A DNA stretch of 64,000 nucleotides from CAYXFD01 sp964464175 (GCA_964464175.1 CAYXFD010000005.1:1-64000), one strand, 5' to 3'. Counted from the first letter of the stretch, positions 18,042-27,654 are shown. Made by a program: numbers and translations. The notes: generated by a model not told the origin, from the letters alone.

Positions 18042-18437
18042 TTACCTGTTCTTCGAACGGTGTTCAATATTCTTAACTCGTGCTTCCTTAGTCTTGCCCG
18101 GTAAGATCTTTTCTCTGCTCTTGTCTTTGAGACCGAGTTCTTCGACTATCTTCTTTTTATCCTTGGTCTCAGAATCCTTTTCTGCTTCCTCGTCGTCATG
18201 CTCTTCTTCGAACATCTCGTGATAAAATTCTCGTAATTCAGGTACTTGAGCCACATACTCTTTCCATTCCTTCATTATGGCTTCGTTATCAACACATTTA
18301 TGGCAGGGTATGACTAAGTTTTCTAAAGTATGCCCGACATAGCCCCTGTCATAACAAACATTACAGGTCTTCTTCAACTTATGACGTTCGATAATCTCGA
18401 TCGCCTTGTTTTGGTGTTCTTCTGCTAACTTAAACAT
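18042..18437 (-). CDS. Small zinc-ribbon-like protein of unknown function
   Basis: 131 residues. Cysteines 25, 28, 45 and 48 form two CxxC knuckles that would hold one zinc. The second half (about 75-131) is highly charged, with an acidic run then a lysine-rich tail, and is likely disordered. I do not recognise a family. It lies 65 bases upstream of ileS on the same strand and may share its transcript. A role in RNA or DNA binding is possible but unproven. Confidence 0.65.
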   Translation of the reverse strand: MFKLAEEHQNKAIEIIERHKLKKTCNVCYDRGYVGHTLENLVIPCHKCVDNEAIMKEWKEYVAQVPELREFYHEMFEEEHDDEEAEKDSETKDKKKIVEELGLKDKSREKILPGKTKEARVKNIEHRSKNR

Positions 18438-18591
18438 CTTGGTACACTCCTTCGGTTCACAAATTTTTTTCTTTCAGTCATTATGTCAAATAAAAACATA
18501 ATGGGGTTTTTCGGTAGAAGCAGCAAATCTCAAAGGTGATGGAATCCCTGTTTCTTCTCTATGGGAGACGAAAGGGACTTAAATCCTACTA

Positions 18592-19005
18592 TCAGAATAT
18601 CGCAGGTTTGAATATTTCTACTGTGGCATGACTCAGCTCTTCGTCCTCGTATAGCGGTCTGTTCCAGTTCTCGAGAAGTTTGCGATACCTTTTCCGCGAA
18701 CGGGAAGCAAGGTTTATTGTCGTAATCCTGCTCGCTATCTCATCTCCCCGGCTTGTATATAACCTGATCAAGACCGATTCCTCTTTTCCCATTCTTGTGT
18801 TATTACTCACGACAAAGAGAACATCAACACTGGAGAGAGTCTGATCGGTAAGCTCTATATCGCTTATCTCATAATAGTTCTCTTTGGAATCATACCAGCA
18901 GGAGCGGAGATAAAACCCTATGAGCACAGTAGCCAGAAGAACAAGCTTCAACCAGGGGGGAGCAGGTCTTCGTTTAGGAAAATCCGGTCTTTCAATGATC
19001 GGCAT
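18592..19005 (-). CDS. Membrane-anchored protein of unknown function
   Basis: 137 residues. A proline- and arginine-rich N-terminus precedes one membrane helix (about 18-34). The rest is a small beta-sandwich-like domain resembling FxLYD-type modules (alternating strands, TDQTLSSVDVLFVVSNNT). Topology is probably N-in with the domain in the periplasm. It follows gpmI by 33 bases. No specific function can be proposed. Confidence 0.65.
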   Translation of the reverse strand: MPIIERPDFPKRRPAPPWLKLVLLATVLIGFYLRSCWYDSKENYYEISDIELTDQTLSSVDVLFVVSNNTRMGKEESVLIRLYTSRGDEIASRITTINLASRSRKRYRKLLENWNRPLYEDEELSHATVEIFKPAIF

Positions 19006-19038
19006 TCTAACTATTCTCCAAATGTGACATTCTTTCTC

Positions 19039-20568
19039 TTAAAACAAACTCTTTCCGGTCATTTCCGGTGGTTGTGTGATCTCGAGCATCTTGAGAATTG
19101 TTGGAGCTATCCCTCCAAGGACGTTGTCTTCAATGGTGAAATCATTACCTTGCTGACGGTAAATGGCAACCGGTACCACGTTAGTTGTGTGGGCGGTGAA
19201 GATATTATCATCCTCGTCGAGCATCTTCTCGGCATTACCGTGATCTGCGGTAATAATGATGTTATATCCTCTTTTGACCGCTTCCGGCACAATCTCTCCG
19301 ACACAACCGTCAACGGTCTCTACCGCCTTCACGGCAGCTTCGAAAACACCGGTATGACCGACCATGTCACAATTCGCGAAATTGACCACTATTACATCGT
19401 ACTTTTCTTCAGAGAGAGCCTGCAAGAGCTTATCTTTAACTTCAGGGGCACTCATCTCAGGCTGCAAATCATAGGAAGCGACTTTGGGCGAAGGGACCAT
19501 TATTCGGTCTTCACCCTCAAAAGGTTCCTCTCTGCCGCAGTTGAAGAAAAATGTTACATGGGCATATTTTTCTGTCTCTGCCAGCCTCAGCTGCTTCTTC
19601 CCCTGATTAACCAGCACTTCACTGAGAATGTTTTTTAAATCCGGATTTCTAAAGGCAACTTCCAGATAGTCATCAAAATTTACATCATATTCACTCATCG
19701 AAACATAGTGTAGATTCTTGAAATTTTCCGTTTCAAACTCTGAAAAATCAGGAATAATCAAAGCTCTGGTAAGCTGGCGGGTTCTGTCGGCTCTGAAATT
19801 GAGAAAGACGACAGAATCTTTATCTTCTATCCGGGCTACCGGTTTATCATTCTTGGTTATTACTTTAGGTATGATAAATTCATCTGTGATGTCATTATCA
19901 TAGCTCTCCCGGATAGCCTGAAGAGAATCGGTATATCTCTCTCCTTCTCCCTTAACAAGAGCTTTATAGGCCTTTTCGATCCTGTCCCATCGCTTATCTC
20001 TGTCCATGGCATAATATCTGCCGGAAATAGTAGCAACCTCGCCAAAACCTAACTCCCTGCTTTCCCTGAGGTAATCTTTCATGAAATCTACCCCTGAATG
20101 GGGCAGGGTATCCCTACCGTCCATAAAAGCGTGGAGAAACACTTCTTTGAAGTCTTTACGCCGGCAGAGCTCCAGCATAGCTTTCAGGTGGTTGAGATTA
20201 CTATGAACATTACCGTCTGAGAGCAGAATAAAGAGGTGAAGTTTACTGCTATTCTTTTCTGCATGCTCTATAGCTTTGTTCAATGCTTTGTTATCATAAA
20301 ACTCCCCTTCCTCAATTAATTTATCTATCATAGTGTTTAACTGGTAAACAACTCTACCGGCACCGATATTCATGTGTCCTACTTCCGAATTCCCCATCAC
20401 CCCTTCAGGTAAGCCGACATCTTGTCCTGAGGTCTTCAATCTTCCCTTTGGATTATCCTGCAAAAACTTATCAAGATTGGGTGTTGCAGCGGCAGCAATA
20501 GCATTTCCCTTCTTCTCGGGATTGATACCCCAGCCGTCTAAGATCATTAACAATACTCTTTTTTTCAT
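19039..20568 (-). CDS. gpmI: 2,3-bisphosphoglycerate-independent phosphoglycerate mutase
   Basis: 509 residues, normal for the family. It interconverts 3- and 2-phosphoglycerate using two manganese ions and a phosphoserine. The nucleophile S61 sits in MGNSEVGH. The N-terminal ILDGWG metal site, MDGRD, and the C-terminal TADHGNAEKM and TAHTTNVVP motifs are intact. The DG at 11-12 and the later Asp/His residues complete both metal sites. It pairs functionally with the phosphoglycerate kinase at 56746. Confidence 0.97.
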   Translation of the reverse strand: MKKRVLLMILDGWGINPEKKGNAIAAAATPNLDKFLQDNPKGRLKTSGQDVGLPEGVMGNSEVGHMNIGAGRVVYQLNTMIDKLIEEGEFYDNKALNKAIEHAEKNSSKLHLFILLSDGNVHSNLNHLKAMLELCRRKDFKEVFLHAFMDGRDTLPHSGVDFMKDYLRESRELGFGEVATISGRYYAMDRDKRWDRIEKAYKALVKGEGERYTDSLQAIRESYDNDITDEFIIPKVITKNDKPVARIEDKDSVVFLNFRADRTRQLTRALIIPDFSEFETENFKNLHYVSMSEYDVNFDDYLEVAFRNPDLKNILSEVLVNQGKKQLRLAETEKYAHVTFFFNCGREEPFEGEDRIMVPSPKVASYDLQPEMSAPEVKDKLLQALSEEKYDVIVVNFANCDMVGHTGVFEAAVKAVETVDGCVGEIVPEAVKRGYNIIITADHGNAEKMLDEDDNIFTAHTTNVVPVAIYRQQGNDFTIEDNVLGGIAPTILKMLEITQPPEMTGKSLF

Positions 20569-20696
20569 TCTTTTCCGTTCCTTGTCTTTCTATTCATAAT
20601 CATTCTTTTTCTTTTCATGTCCCCTATACAGAGATAACGTTACAGAGACAGAGATGAAGTCAATAAAAGATTTTATCTCCTATTATTGATTCCCTA

Positions 20697-20960
20697 TTAA
20701 CTGTCTGACATATTTCTCACATTTTCCCGGCTATCTGTTAAGAGATCTATCGCAATCTGATAAATATCATTGATCGGTCTCTCTTTTATACTGCGGGAAA
20801 TATCAACTACTTCTTCGATCTCTTCGAGACTGCAACCCTTATCGATTGCCTGCTGAAAATGTAATCGCAGACTTCTCAGACAATTACCGGCGACTGAAGC
20901 CGCAATCGCGACAAATTCCTGCTCTTTAGGAGTGAGTAAGTTCTCTTTTTTCTTTTCCAT
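20697..20960 (-). CDS. Small carboxymuconolactone-decarboxylase-like protein
   Basis: 87 residues, mostly helical. VAIAASVAGNCLRSLRLHF aligns with the AhpD/CMD core, where the usual C-x-x-C-x-x-x-H becomes C27-x-x-S30-x-x-x-H34. The second redox cysteine is therefore replaced by serine, so a disulfide peroxidase-reductase cycle is unlikely. ATG follows GGAGG by 6 bases. Function unknown; single-cysteine CMD proteins are known in many anaerobes. Confidence 0.75.
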   Translation of the reverse strand: MEKKKENLLTPKEQEFVAIAASVAGNCLRSLRLHFQQAIDKGCSLEEIEEVVDISRSIKERPINDIYQIAIDLLTDSRENVRNMSDS

Positions 20961-21376
20961 TTTCTACCTCCTTGGAAAAACCTTCATCTTTAAGAACCGG
21001 GACAGAAGCTGACAGTTACAACTCTACTACTATAAGTTAACGAATAATAGGTGTTATTCAAAACAAGGATATTGATTGATTGGTGCGAACTTGTGTCTGA
21101 CGAGCAGTAATCGGATTGTTAGAAGCACTTCCAGATATAACTTAGAGGAAGCGGATTCTTCTCTTATACCTAAAAGAGCGAAAACAGTTTAGTTGAGTAA
21201 AAATTTTGGGCGATAATATTACAGTTCAATATAATCAAGGTTTTCAGATATCATCGAAGATGGAGGAAGACCTGTCATGCATTTTCAGGAATATCGCCTT
21301 CATACTTTTCCTTTGACAAAAAGAGGCTTAGTTATTCATCTGAGCAACAAAGTACATTATACTTATAGAGGTCAAG
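20961..21376. other. Intergenic region between divergent genes
   Basis: 416 bases between the CMD-like gene (minus) and coaBC (plus). A TTGACA at about 21312 is 65 bases before coaBC, but no good -10 hexamer is spaced from it. I see no RNA gene, repeat or riboswitch. Confidence 0.5.
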
Positions 21377-22579
21377 ATGCTCAAAAATAAAAACATCCTG
21401 CTCGGAGTAACCGGTGGAATAGCAGCCTATAAGACCGTTGAACTTGCCAGCAGGCTGATAAAAGAGGGTGCTAATGTCAAGGTTATCCTGACTGATAATG
21501 CTCAGGAGTTTATCACTCCTATTACCTTTCGCTCCCTAACCGGTCAATCGGTAGTAACAAAGCTCTTTAACAGCGAAGCTCCAATCGAACACATCTCCCT
21601 GGCTGAATGGTCTGACCTGCTGGTTATAGCTCCTGCTACCGCAAATATCATAGGAAAAATTGCCGCTGGCATTGCCGACGACCTCCTTTCCACCACGGTA
21701 ATGGCAACAACTGCCCCCAAGCTTCTTGTTCCGGCAATGAACAGCTTTATGTGGGAAAACCCCATCGTTCAGGAGAATACCTCCCGGCTGGAGAAATTCG
21801 GTTATCTGGTAATCCCCCCGGATAGCGGCAGACTTGCCTGCGGATATGAAGGTAAAGGGCGTTTCCCGGATGTAAGGGAGATCATCTATTTTATCAGGAG
21901 TGCCCTTTATCTCCGGAAAAAACCGGAATCATCAAAACCACTTGCAGAAAATCCGGTTAAAAAAAGGATCCTCATTACTACCGGTGCCTGCCGGGAATAT
22001 CTCGATCCAATGCGCTACCTGTCGAATGAATCATCAGGAAAAATGGGATTAGCACTTGCCAGAGCTGCTTATCACCGGGGGGCAGAAGTTATCTTGATAA
22101 CCGGACATGTAACAGAACCTCTACCCTATTATATCAAGACGGAAAGTTCCGGCAGTTCGAAAGAAATGTCTGATTTAACTTTGCGTTATGCCTCAGAGAT
22201 GGATACGATAATTATGACAGCCGCGGTAACTGATTTTCAGCCGGAGAAAAAAGAGAATGCCAAAATTAAGAAAGAAGCCTGCCCACAAAAGGGTTTATCT
22301 TTGAACCTGATCCCTACGGATGATATATTGCTGGAGCTCGGCAAGAGAAAAACCAATAATCAGAAATTAGTAGGTTTTGCTGCCGAAACAGAAAACCTTG
22401 TTGCCAATGCCCGGAAAAAGCTGCTTGCCAAGAACTGCGATTTCATAATAGCCAATAATATAGCTGTCGCCGGTAAAGATGATACTGATTTGATAATCGT
22501 CAGCCCTGAAAAGGAAAAAGAGCTGACAGGAAGCAAGTTTCTGACAGCCCATCAAATACTGGATATCATAGAGGAATGA
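21377..22579 (+). CDS. coaBC: Bifunctional phosphopantothenoylcysteine synthetase/decarboxylase
   Basis: 400 residues. The N-terminal CoaC half (about 1-180, FMN enzyme) has GVTGGIAAYK, the catalytic His in PIEHISL, PAMNSFMW, and the substrate-lid cysteine in GRLACGYEGKGR. The C-terminal CoaB half (about 195-400) has the nucleotide motif TTGACREYLDPMR, SNESSGKMG and the KIKKE lysines. Both steps of coenzyme A synthesis are thus present. It is the first gene of a plus-strand operon and overlaps the next start by 4 bases. Confidence 0.97.
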   Translation: MLKNKNILLGVTGGIAAYKTVELASRLIKEGANVKVILTDNAQEFITPITFRSLTGQSVVTKLFNSEAPIEHISLAEWSDLLVIAPATANIIGKIAAGIADDLLSTTVMATTAPKLLVPAMNSFMWENPIVQENTSRLEKFGYLVIPPDSGRLACGYEGKGRFPDVREIIYFIRSALYLRKKPESSKPLAENPVKKRILITTGACREYLDPMRYLSNESSGKMGLALARAAYHRGAEVILITGHVTEPLPYYIKTESSGSSKEMSDLTLRYASEMDTIIMTAAVTDFQPEKKENAKIKKEACPQKGLSLNLIPTDDILLELGKRKTNNQKLVGFAAETENLVANARKKLLAKNCDFIIANNIAVAGKDDTDLIIVSPEKEKELTGSKFLTAHQILDIIEE

Positions 22580-23355
22580 GCACCATTCGGAATACCATAA
22601 TAATTACCGGGGCCAACGGTAACATCGGTTCTGCTTTAGCTGCCCGCCTGGCAGAAGAAGGATCCGAACTGCTTCTTCTCTATCACAGATCTACAGACCG
22701 CTTAGAAAAACTCAAGGAAGGTTTCTCTTCCTCAATAACCTTGGTAAAAGCCGATTTAACGGACTTATCCGGTTTAGAAAAAACTCTTTCAAAAACCATT
22801 ACCCAAAACAATATCAATGTTCAATCCCTTATCCATACGGCAGCAATGAGAAGTATCGATACCTCTTCTCTTCCGCAAACCTCACCCGATCTTTGGAGGA
22901 AGGTCATCGAGACTAATCTTTTCGGTACCTACCATATTTTAAAGGTAGTTTCCCCTCTCTTGATCAATGCTCAGAAGTCTTCGGATAATAATGATTTTAG
23001 AAGGATTGTTCTTCTCGGTTCTGATGTTAGCCGGATAGGTCTCCCCTTTGGTACTGCCTATGCAGCTGCTAAAGCAGCTACGGCAAATATTGCCCGTTCC
23101 CTTTCTGCTGAACTTGCCGGAAATCGCATTCTCATCAATACAGTTTCACCGGGACCGGTGAAAATCGATGACTCTCATTTTTCTGAAGATTATCGCCGCT
23201 TCAGAGCTCAGTATTATCAGGATATTCTTCAAAGAACTCCACTCGGAAGTTTAGCCGAGATTTCGGACGTTGTCTCTCTCTGCCTCTTCTTAATCTCTGA
23301 AGAGAACAGATATATAACCGGAGAAGAGTTCTTCGTCACAGGAGGTAAGATTTGA
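22576..23355 (+). CDS. Short-chain dehydrogenase/reductase
   Basis: 259 residues with a Rossmann fold. The cofactor motif is TGANGNIG (about 10-17), and the active-site Ser of LLGSDVS and Y-A-A-A-K are in place. SPGPVKID follows as in classical SDRs. It resembles FabG, but no fatty-acid genes are near, so the substrate is open. Start and stop overlap both neighbours (ATGA each), showing tight translational coupling in the coaBC operon. Confidence 0.9.
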   Translation: MSTIRNTIIITGANGNIGSALAARLAEEGSELLLLYHRSTDRLEKLKEGFSSSITLVKADLTDLSGLEKTLSKTITQNNINVQSLIHTAAMRSIDTSSLPQTSPDLWRKVIETNLFGTYHILKVVSPLLINAQKSSDNNDFRRIVLLGSDVSRIGLPFGTAYAAAKAATANIARSLSAELAGNRILINTVSPGPVKIDDSHFSEDYRRFRAQYYQDILQRTPLGSLAEISDVVSLCLFLISEENRYITGEEFFVTGGKI

Positions 23356-24122
23356 TGAATTCAATAGATTATCCAAATCTTCTCCCTCTGTTTCTAATCT
23401 TATTGCTGCTGACGGCTGCTATCCCACTCTTCTCCTTTCAAAACGGTGAGAAGCTGACTTTTGATATAAAATACGGAATTATTGGTGCCGGGCAGGCAAC
23501 CTTAGAGGTAAATGAAATCATCTTCCGGGAAGATACCCCTGCTTACCAAATCACTTCAACTGCCAGAACAAACAGTTTTTTCGACCGGATATTCAAAGTG
23601 AGAGACGAGATAGAATCGATTCTTGATAAGGAAAACCTTTACTCTCACCGGTTCACGAAAAGACTGAGAGAGGGGAGGTATCGTCAGCACCGGATACATT
23701 TCTATTATCCTGATCAGGACTTCTCTCTCTACATGCGCTACAGTTTCTCCGACAGGGAATTTAACGAAGAGAGGATGGAAATTCCTCCCGATACTCACGA
23801 CATCCTTTCAGCTTTTTACTGGTTGCGAAAGCAGGATTTAGTCCCGGGAGACAGCATCGATATCAATGTAACGGCAGACGGAGATAATTATACCGCCAGA
23901 GTGATTGTTCACCATACGGAAACCATTGACACGATCTTCGGAAAGAAGGAATGCCTGGTTATCGAGCCTCTTCTTGCCGGAGATGCCATCTTCAAACAAA
24001 CAGGTGATATTCATATCTGGATTACTAATGATGAACATAAAATTCCGGTCAGGATGCAAAGCAAAGTCACTTTCGGCAGCTTTACCGCTATTCTGTCGGA
24101 AGCAGAGAATATTCCTTATTGA
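23352..24122 (+). CDS. DUF3108-family exported protein
   Basis: 256 residues. A hydrophobic segment (about 11-30) acts as signal peptide or anchor. The rest is beta-rich with the DUF3108 opening (GEKLTFDIKYGIIGAGQATLEV) and the conserved DILSAFYWLR segment. DUF3108 proteins are periplasmic or outer-membrane associated and of unknown function. The start overlaps the SDR stop. Confidence 0.87.
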   Translation: MMNSIDYPNLLPLFLILLLLTAAIPLFSFQNGEKLTFDIKYGIIGAGQATLEVNEIIFREDTPAYQITSTARTNSFFDRIFKVRDEIESILDKENLYSHRFTKRLREGRYRQHRIHFYYPDQDFSLYMRYSFSDREFNEERMEIPPDTHDILSAFYWLRKQDLVPGDSIDINVTADGDNYTARVIVHHTETIDTIFGKKECLVIEPLLAGDAIFKQTGDIHIWITNDEHKIPVRMQSKVTFGSFTAILSEAENIPY

Positions 24123-24158
24123 TATCACATGAATTCTTGTTTACGTTACTGAGGTCAA

Positions 24159-25223
24159 GTGCCGGATTTTCATAATAAAAACACATATAACTACCGACTC
24201 CCCAAGGAGTTAATTGCTCAGTTCCCACCGCAGAATAGAGAAAACTGCCGCTTGCTTCATCTCGAAAGACAAAGCGGTCAGGTTACTCACCATCGTTTTC
24301 CGGCAATAGAGGACCTTCTGCTCCCCGGAGATGTCCTTGTTCTTAACACTTCGAAAGTTATTCCCGCCCGCTTGTTCGGGAAAAAGGAGAGTGGCGGTTC
24401 AGTGGAAGTTCTGTTATTGAGAGAGCTGAATAATAATAGCTGGGAATGTCTTGTCAAACCGGGCAGCAAAATAAAGAAAGATACGCGGATTATCTTTTCT
24501 GATGAGCTTCAGGGAACTGTTTCCGAACATCTGGAAGAGGGAGTCAGAATCGTTGAGTTTCTTTACCAGGGCAACTTCTGGAAACTGCTGGAAAAAGTAG
24601 GTAACATGCCTCTCCCCCCTTATATCAAGAGAGAAGCAACCGTTTCCGATCTATCCTCTTACCAGACGGTTTATGCTTCTGAACGTGGCTCAGCAGCTGC
24701 TCCGACAGCCGGACTTCATTTCACCAGTGAACTTCTACAAGAGCTAAAAAAGAAAGGAGTCATTACAGCAGAAGTTGTTTTGCATATAGGACTCGACACC
24801 TTCAGACCGGTAAAGGTTGATAATATTCTCAAACATAAGATGCACTGCGAGTTCTGCAGAATTCCCAAGGAGACAGCCCGGACAATAAATCAGGCAAAAC
24901 AGGAGAAGAGAAGGATCATAGCAGTGGGAACTACAACCGTACGTACTCTGGAAAGCTTTGCTGAAAATGTGAATCAAGCCTCTGATAATACTGAGCCGTC
25001 TTTCATTAGGGAGGGTTCACAGGAGACCGATATTTTTATCTATCCTGGATTTGAATTCAAAGTTATTGACGGACTGCTGACCAACTTCCATCTGCCGGAA
25101 TCTACACTTCTCATGATGGTCTCTGCCTTTGCCGGTTACGAAAAGATTATGTCGGCATACCAGCAAGCAGTCGAGAAACAATACCGTTTTTTCAGTTACG
25201 GGGATGCGATGCTGATCCTATGA
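24159..25223 (+). CDS. queA: S-adenosylmethionine:tRNA ribosyltransferase-isomerase
   Basis: 354 residues from a GTG at 24159 with GAGG 4 bases upstream. It transfers the ribosyl part of SAM to 7-aminomethyl-7-deazaguanine in tRNA, the penultimate queuosine step. Typical motifs: YRLPKELIAQFP, VLNTSKVIPARL, APTAGLHFT, and the C-terminal RFFSYGDAML. It overlaps birA by 4 bases. Confidence 0.96.
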   Translation: MPDFHNKNTYNYRLPKELIAQFPPQNRENCRLLHLERQSGQVTHHRFPAIEDLLLPGDVLVLNTSKVIPARLFGKKESGGSVEVLLLRELNNNSWECLVKPGSKIKKDTRIIFSDELQGTVSEHLEEGVRIVEFLYQGNFWKLLEKVGNMPLPPYIKREATVSDLSSYQTVYASERGSAAAPTAGLHFTSELLQELKKKGVITAEVVLHIGLDTFRPVKVDNILKHKMHCEFCRIPKETARTINQAKQEKRRIIAVGTTTVRTLESFAENVNQASDNTEPSFIREGSQETDIFIYPGFEFKVIDGLLTNFHLPESTLLMMVSAFAGYEKIMSAYQQAVEKQYRFFSYGDAMLIL

Positions 25224-25963
25224 AAGATATCTCCTTTTTTGACCAAACTATCAGATATAAGACAATTGACAGCACTTTTGATAAAGCAAGACAGCTGATC
25301 ATCAATAAGCAAGTCAGGGGAAACTTCCTTTTGCTTGCTGAGAAGCAAATCATGGGAAAAGGGAGAAATCACAACAAATGGTTCTCTCCTCAGGGCGGTT
25401 TATGGTTTACTGCCGGCTTTTACAATCTTCCGGTAAGAAGTTCCCTGACCATCTACTTAGCCCTCTCAATTGCAAAAGCTCTCGGAAACCTCTACCCGGA
25501 TATCCGGACAAAGCTTTCTATCAAATGGCCCAACGACATTATGTTGGCGAGTAAAAAAATGGGAGGCATTCTTACCTCAGCTTATCCCGATCTGAACTAT
25601 ATTATTTCCGGTATCGGCCTAAATACTAATAACAACACTTTCCCTGATAATTTAGCCCCTCAAGCCGTATCACTCTCTTCAGCATTAAACTCAGCGGTAG
25701 ATAATGATACTCTTCTGGGCGAGATCTTCGATTGTTTCGCAACCGGATTACCTGATTATCTCGATAACGAGCTGGAAAACCTTAAGCCGCTCTTTGATGA
25801 GCAATACTCATTTCTTAAAGACAAAAGAGTTGTTTTACAAACAGAATTTGAACTCTACAAAGGGTCAGTCAAGGGTATAAACAAAAAAGGGGCTCTCATT
25901 CTGCAGTTAGCAGATGGAGCGATACAGCCCTTCTACAGTGGTTCGATTACTGAAATATATTGA
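25220..25963 (+). CDS. birA: Biotin-[acetyl-CoA-carboxylase] ligase, catalytic type
   Basis: 247 residues. The ligase activates biotin as biotinyl-AMP and attaches it to a carboxyl-carrier lysine. The motifs GKGRNHNKW, KWPNDI and KMGGIL (catalytic lysine) are visible, and a C-terminal SH3-like domain ends the chain. The N-terminal winged helix of E. coli BirA is missing, so it is not a repressor. It closes the coaBC operon. No clear terminator was found before the convergent UGPase gene. Confidence 0.95.
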   Translation: MKDISFFDQTIRYKTIDSTFDKARQLIINKQVRGNFLLLAEKQIMGKGRNHNKWFSPQGGLWFTAGFYNLPVRSSLTIYLALSIAKALGNLYPDIRTKLSIKWPNDIMLASKKMGGILTSAYPDLNYIISGIGLNTNNNTFPDNLAPQAVSLSSALNSAVDNDTLLGEIFDCFATGLPDYLDNELENLKPLFDEQYSFLKDKRVVLQTEFELYKGSVKGINKKGALILQLADGAIQPFYSGSITEIY

Positions 25964-26078
25964 TCTTTCCTTCCTCGCTCTCTTCTAAAGCAAGATATAA
26001 CAACTCCCCTTGATAAGATCAATAAATATGCACAATACTGTTTTTAAAGAAATCAGAGAGAATAAACAGACTTGCTTA

Positions 26079-27470
26079 TCAAAAGGTAAGATCCTCTTTA
26101 ATGATCTCATCATAAATGAAGACCGGCTGTTTTGCCTCCAGTTTAACCTTTCCCCGGATCGTAACATTTTCTCCAAAATGTATATCACCGGTTATTTCAA
26201 GTCTCCGGCACTTTTTCAAAGAAGGAATAGCAGTCTCCATCCGTTTTTGCATTTGCTCAATGGTTCCGTAATACTCTTCGTCGAGTATCACGGTCGGTAT
26301 TTGATCACACTCCTCATTAAGCTCCAGTTTGAAATCGTCTCTCAAGGTATAGGCATCTGACCAGATTGTGAGCAGATCATTGGTTTTCTTGACCGGAACA
26401 AACCGTTCTCTCGGTACTATCAACGCCTTGGAACCGGAAAATCTACTGATCGCAGCACCCATTGCAGTTTCAATCTGAATAACCGGAGTTCCGGCAACCA
26501 CTTTGGGATTAACAATGATCGGCAGCAGGAACAGGTTGTCGTTCTTTTCCATAGCTTTCTTTAACTCTTTGAGATTTACCCAGAGGTTGTTAGTGTTAAA
26601 GAAGCTGTAAAGTTTGATATTTTGAAACTCATCGAGCTCCTTTTCAGGACATTGAGCAATTTCTCTCAATACTAACTCTCCATCCTTGCTCTGAGCAAGA
26701 TGCCCACCCTTCTTATCAATCTCCGAGCGATGGCAGACTTCCATTAAAAAGGGAATATTGTTTTCAAACACATAATCAAGGATCCGCTCATCCACAACAG
26801 CTCCCAAATTATCAGAATTAGAAATAAAGGCATATTCTATGCCGGAATTGAGGAGTCTGTCCAGCACTCCTGAGATAGCCATCGCTGTATAAATGTCTCC
26901 ATGACCGGGAGGATTCCAGTTTTGGGTTAAATCATTGGGATGGTTGTAAGGGAGCAAAGTTTCTCTGTTGATTCGGGGATATTTATTCTGAGTAAAACTG
27001 AGCGGAACTTCAAACAAACCCAATTCGGGATACTTTTCCAAATAACGAAGAGTATCTTCATTTGTATTGAAACTGTTCATTAATAGCAAAGGTATCTTTG
27101 CTCCACTGCTCTTTCTGAGATGTAAAATCTGTTGAGCTATAATATCCAGAAAATTATGCTCTCCCTTTACCGGTAGGAGTGATTTGGATTTTTTCAAACC
27201 CATACTTGTACCCAGCCCGCCATTCAGCTTAATTACAACCATCTTGTGGAGATTTTCCGATCTTTTTTGTTCCAGGTCACTTAACTCTATAAGATTAGTC
27301 TTTTCCGGCGGCTTGATCTCCTGAGCTGTTAATTTTCCGGTTATTCCCTCCCTTACCTGACGAAAATAATAAAGAAAAGTCTCGATAATCAAATCGTCCT
27401 GACCCTCTTTCTTCATCAGTTCTCTGTACAGCTCGACCAAATCTCTGTTTTCCGGATTAACGGTTGTCAT
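26079..27470 (-). CDS. UTP-glucose-1-phosphate uridylyltransferase, eukaryotic (UDPGP) type
   Basis: 463 residues. It makes UDP-glucose from UTP and glucose-1-phosphate. The nucleotide loop LNGGLGTSMG (82-91), with KSLLPV after it, is the hallmark of UGP1-like enzymes and differs from bacterial GalU. A left-handed beta-helix C-terminus (about 380-463) is suggested by the repeating hydrophobic pattern (ITIRGKVKLEAKQPVF). A promoter lies 50 bases upstream and a GGGGGAG ribosome site 6 bases before ATG. UDP-N-acetylhexosamine enzymes of the same family are less likely given the motif. Confidence 0.92.
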   Translation of the reverse strand: MTTVNPENRDLVELYRELMKKEGQDDLIIETFLYYFRQVREGITGKLTAQEIKPPEKTNLIELSDLEQKRSENLHKMVVIKLNGGLGTSMGLKKSKSLLPVKGEHNFLDIIAQQILHLRKSSGAKIPLLLMNSFNTNEDTLRYLEKYPELGLFEVPLSFTQNKYPRINRETLLPYNHPNDLTQNWNPPGHGDIYTAMAISGVLDRLLNSGIEYAFISNSDNLGAVVDERILDYVFENNIPFLMEVCHRSEIDKKGGHLAQSKDGELVLREIAQCPEKELDEFQNIKLYSFFNTNNLWVNLKELKKAMEKNDNLFLLPIIVNPKVVAGTPVIQIETAMGAAISRFSGSKALIVPRERFVPVKKTNDLLTIWSDAYTLRDDFKLELNEECDQIPTVILDEEYYGTIEQMQKRMETAIPSLKKCRRLEITGDIHFGENVTIRGKVKLEAKQPVFIYDEIIKEDLTF

Positions 27471-27521
27471 TTCTCTCCCCCTCTTCTTTGTTGTTCTTGC
27501 TTGTTATCTGATTAAAAACTT

Positions 27522-27550
27522 ACTATACTTGTTCCCTTTGCTCTTGTTAA
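27522..27550 (-). promoter_or_regulatory. Promoter of the UGPase gene
   Basis: On the minus strand TTAACA (27550-27545), a 17-base spacer and TATAGT (27527-27522), 52 bases before the start codon. Spacing is ideal and five of six bases match at each box. Confidence 0.55.
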
Positions 27551-27557
27551 GGAAAAA

Positions 27558-27634
27558 ATAGAGAAAAAAAGAAGCACTTAGCCCTCCTTACAGGGTGGTA
27601 TTATCGGTAAAAAAGCAAGGAAAGGTAAGTGCTT
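27558..27634 (-). terminator. Intrinsic terminator of the CBS-domain gene
   Basis: AAGCACTTA (27572-27580) and TAAGTGCTT (27626-27634) form a 9-bp outer stem with a long loop. Reading the minus strand, the stem ends in CTTTTTTTC, a T-tract. It lies just after the CBS gene and before the UGPase promoter. Confidence 0.55.
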
Positions 27635-27654
27635 AAAAAAGTAGTGTTCAGAAT

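Noticed and set aside
26010..26082. TTGATAAG/CTTATCAA inverted repeat between birA and the UGPase gene as a terminator
   Set aside because: The arms are 57 bases apart and no T-tract follows.
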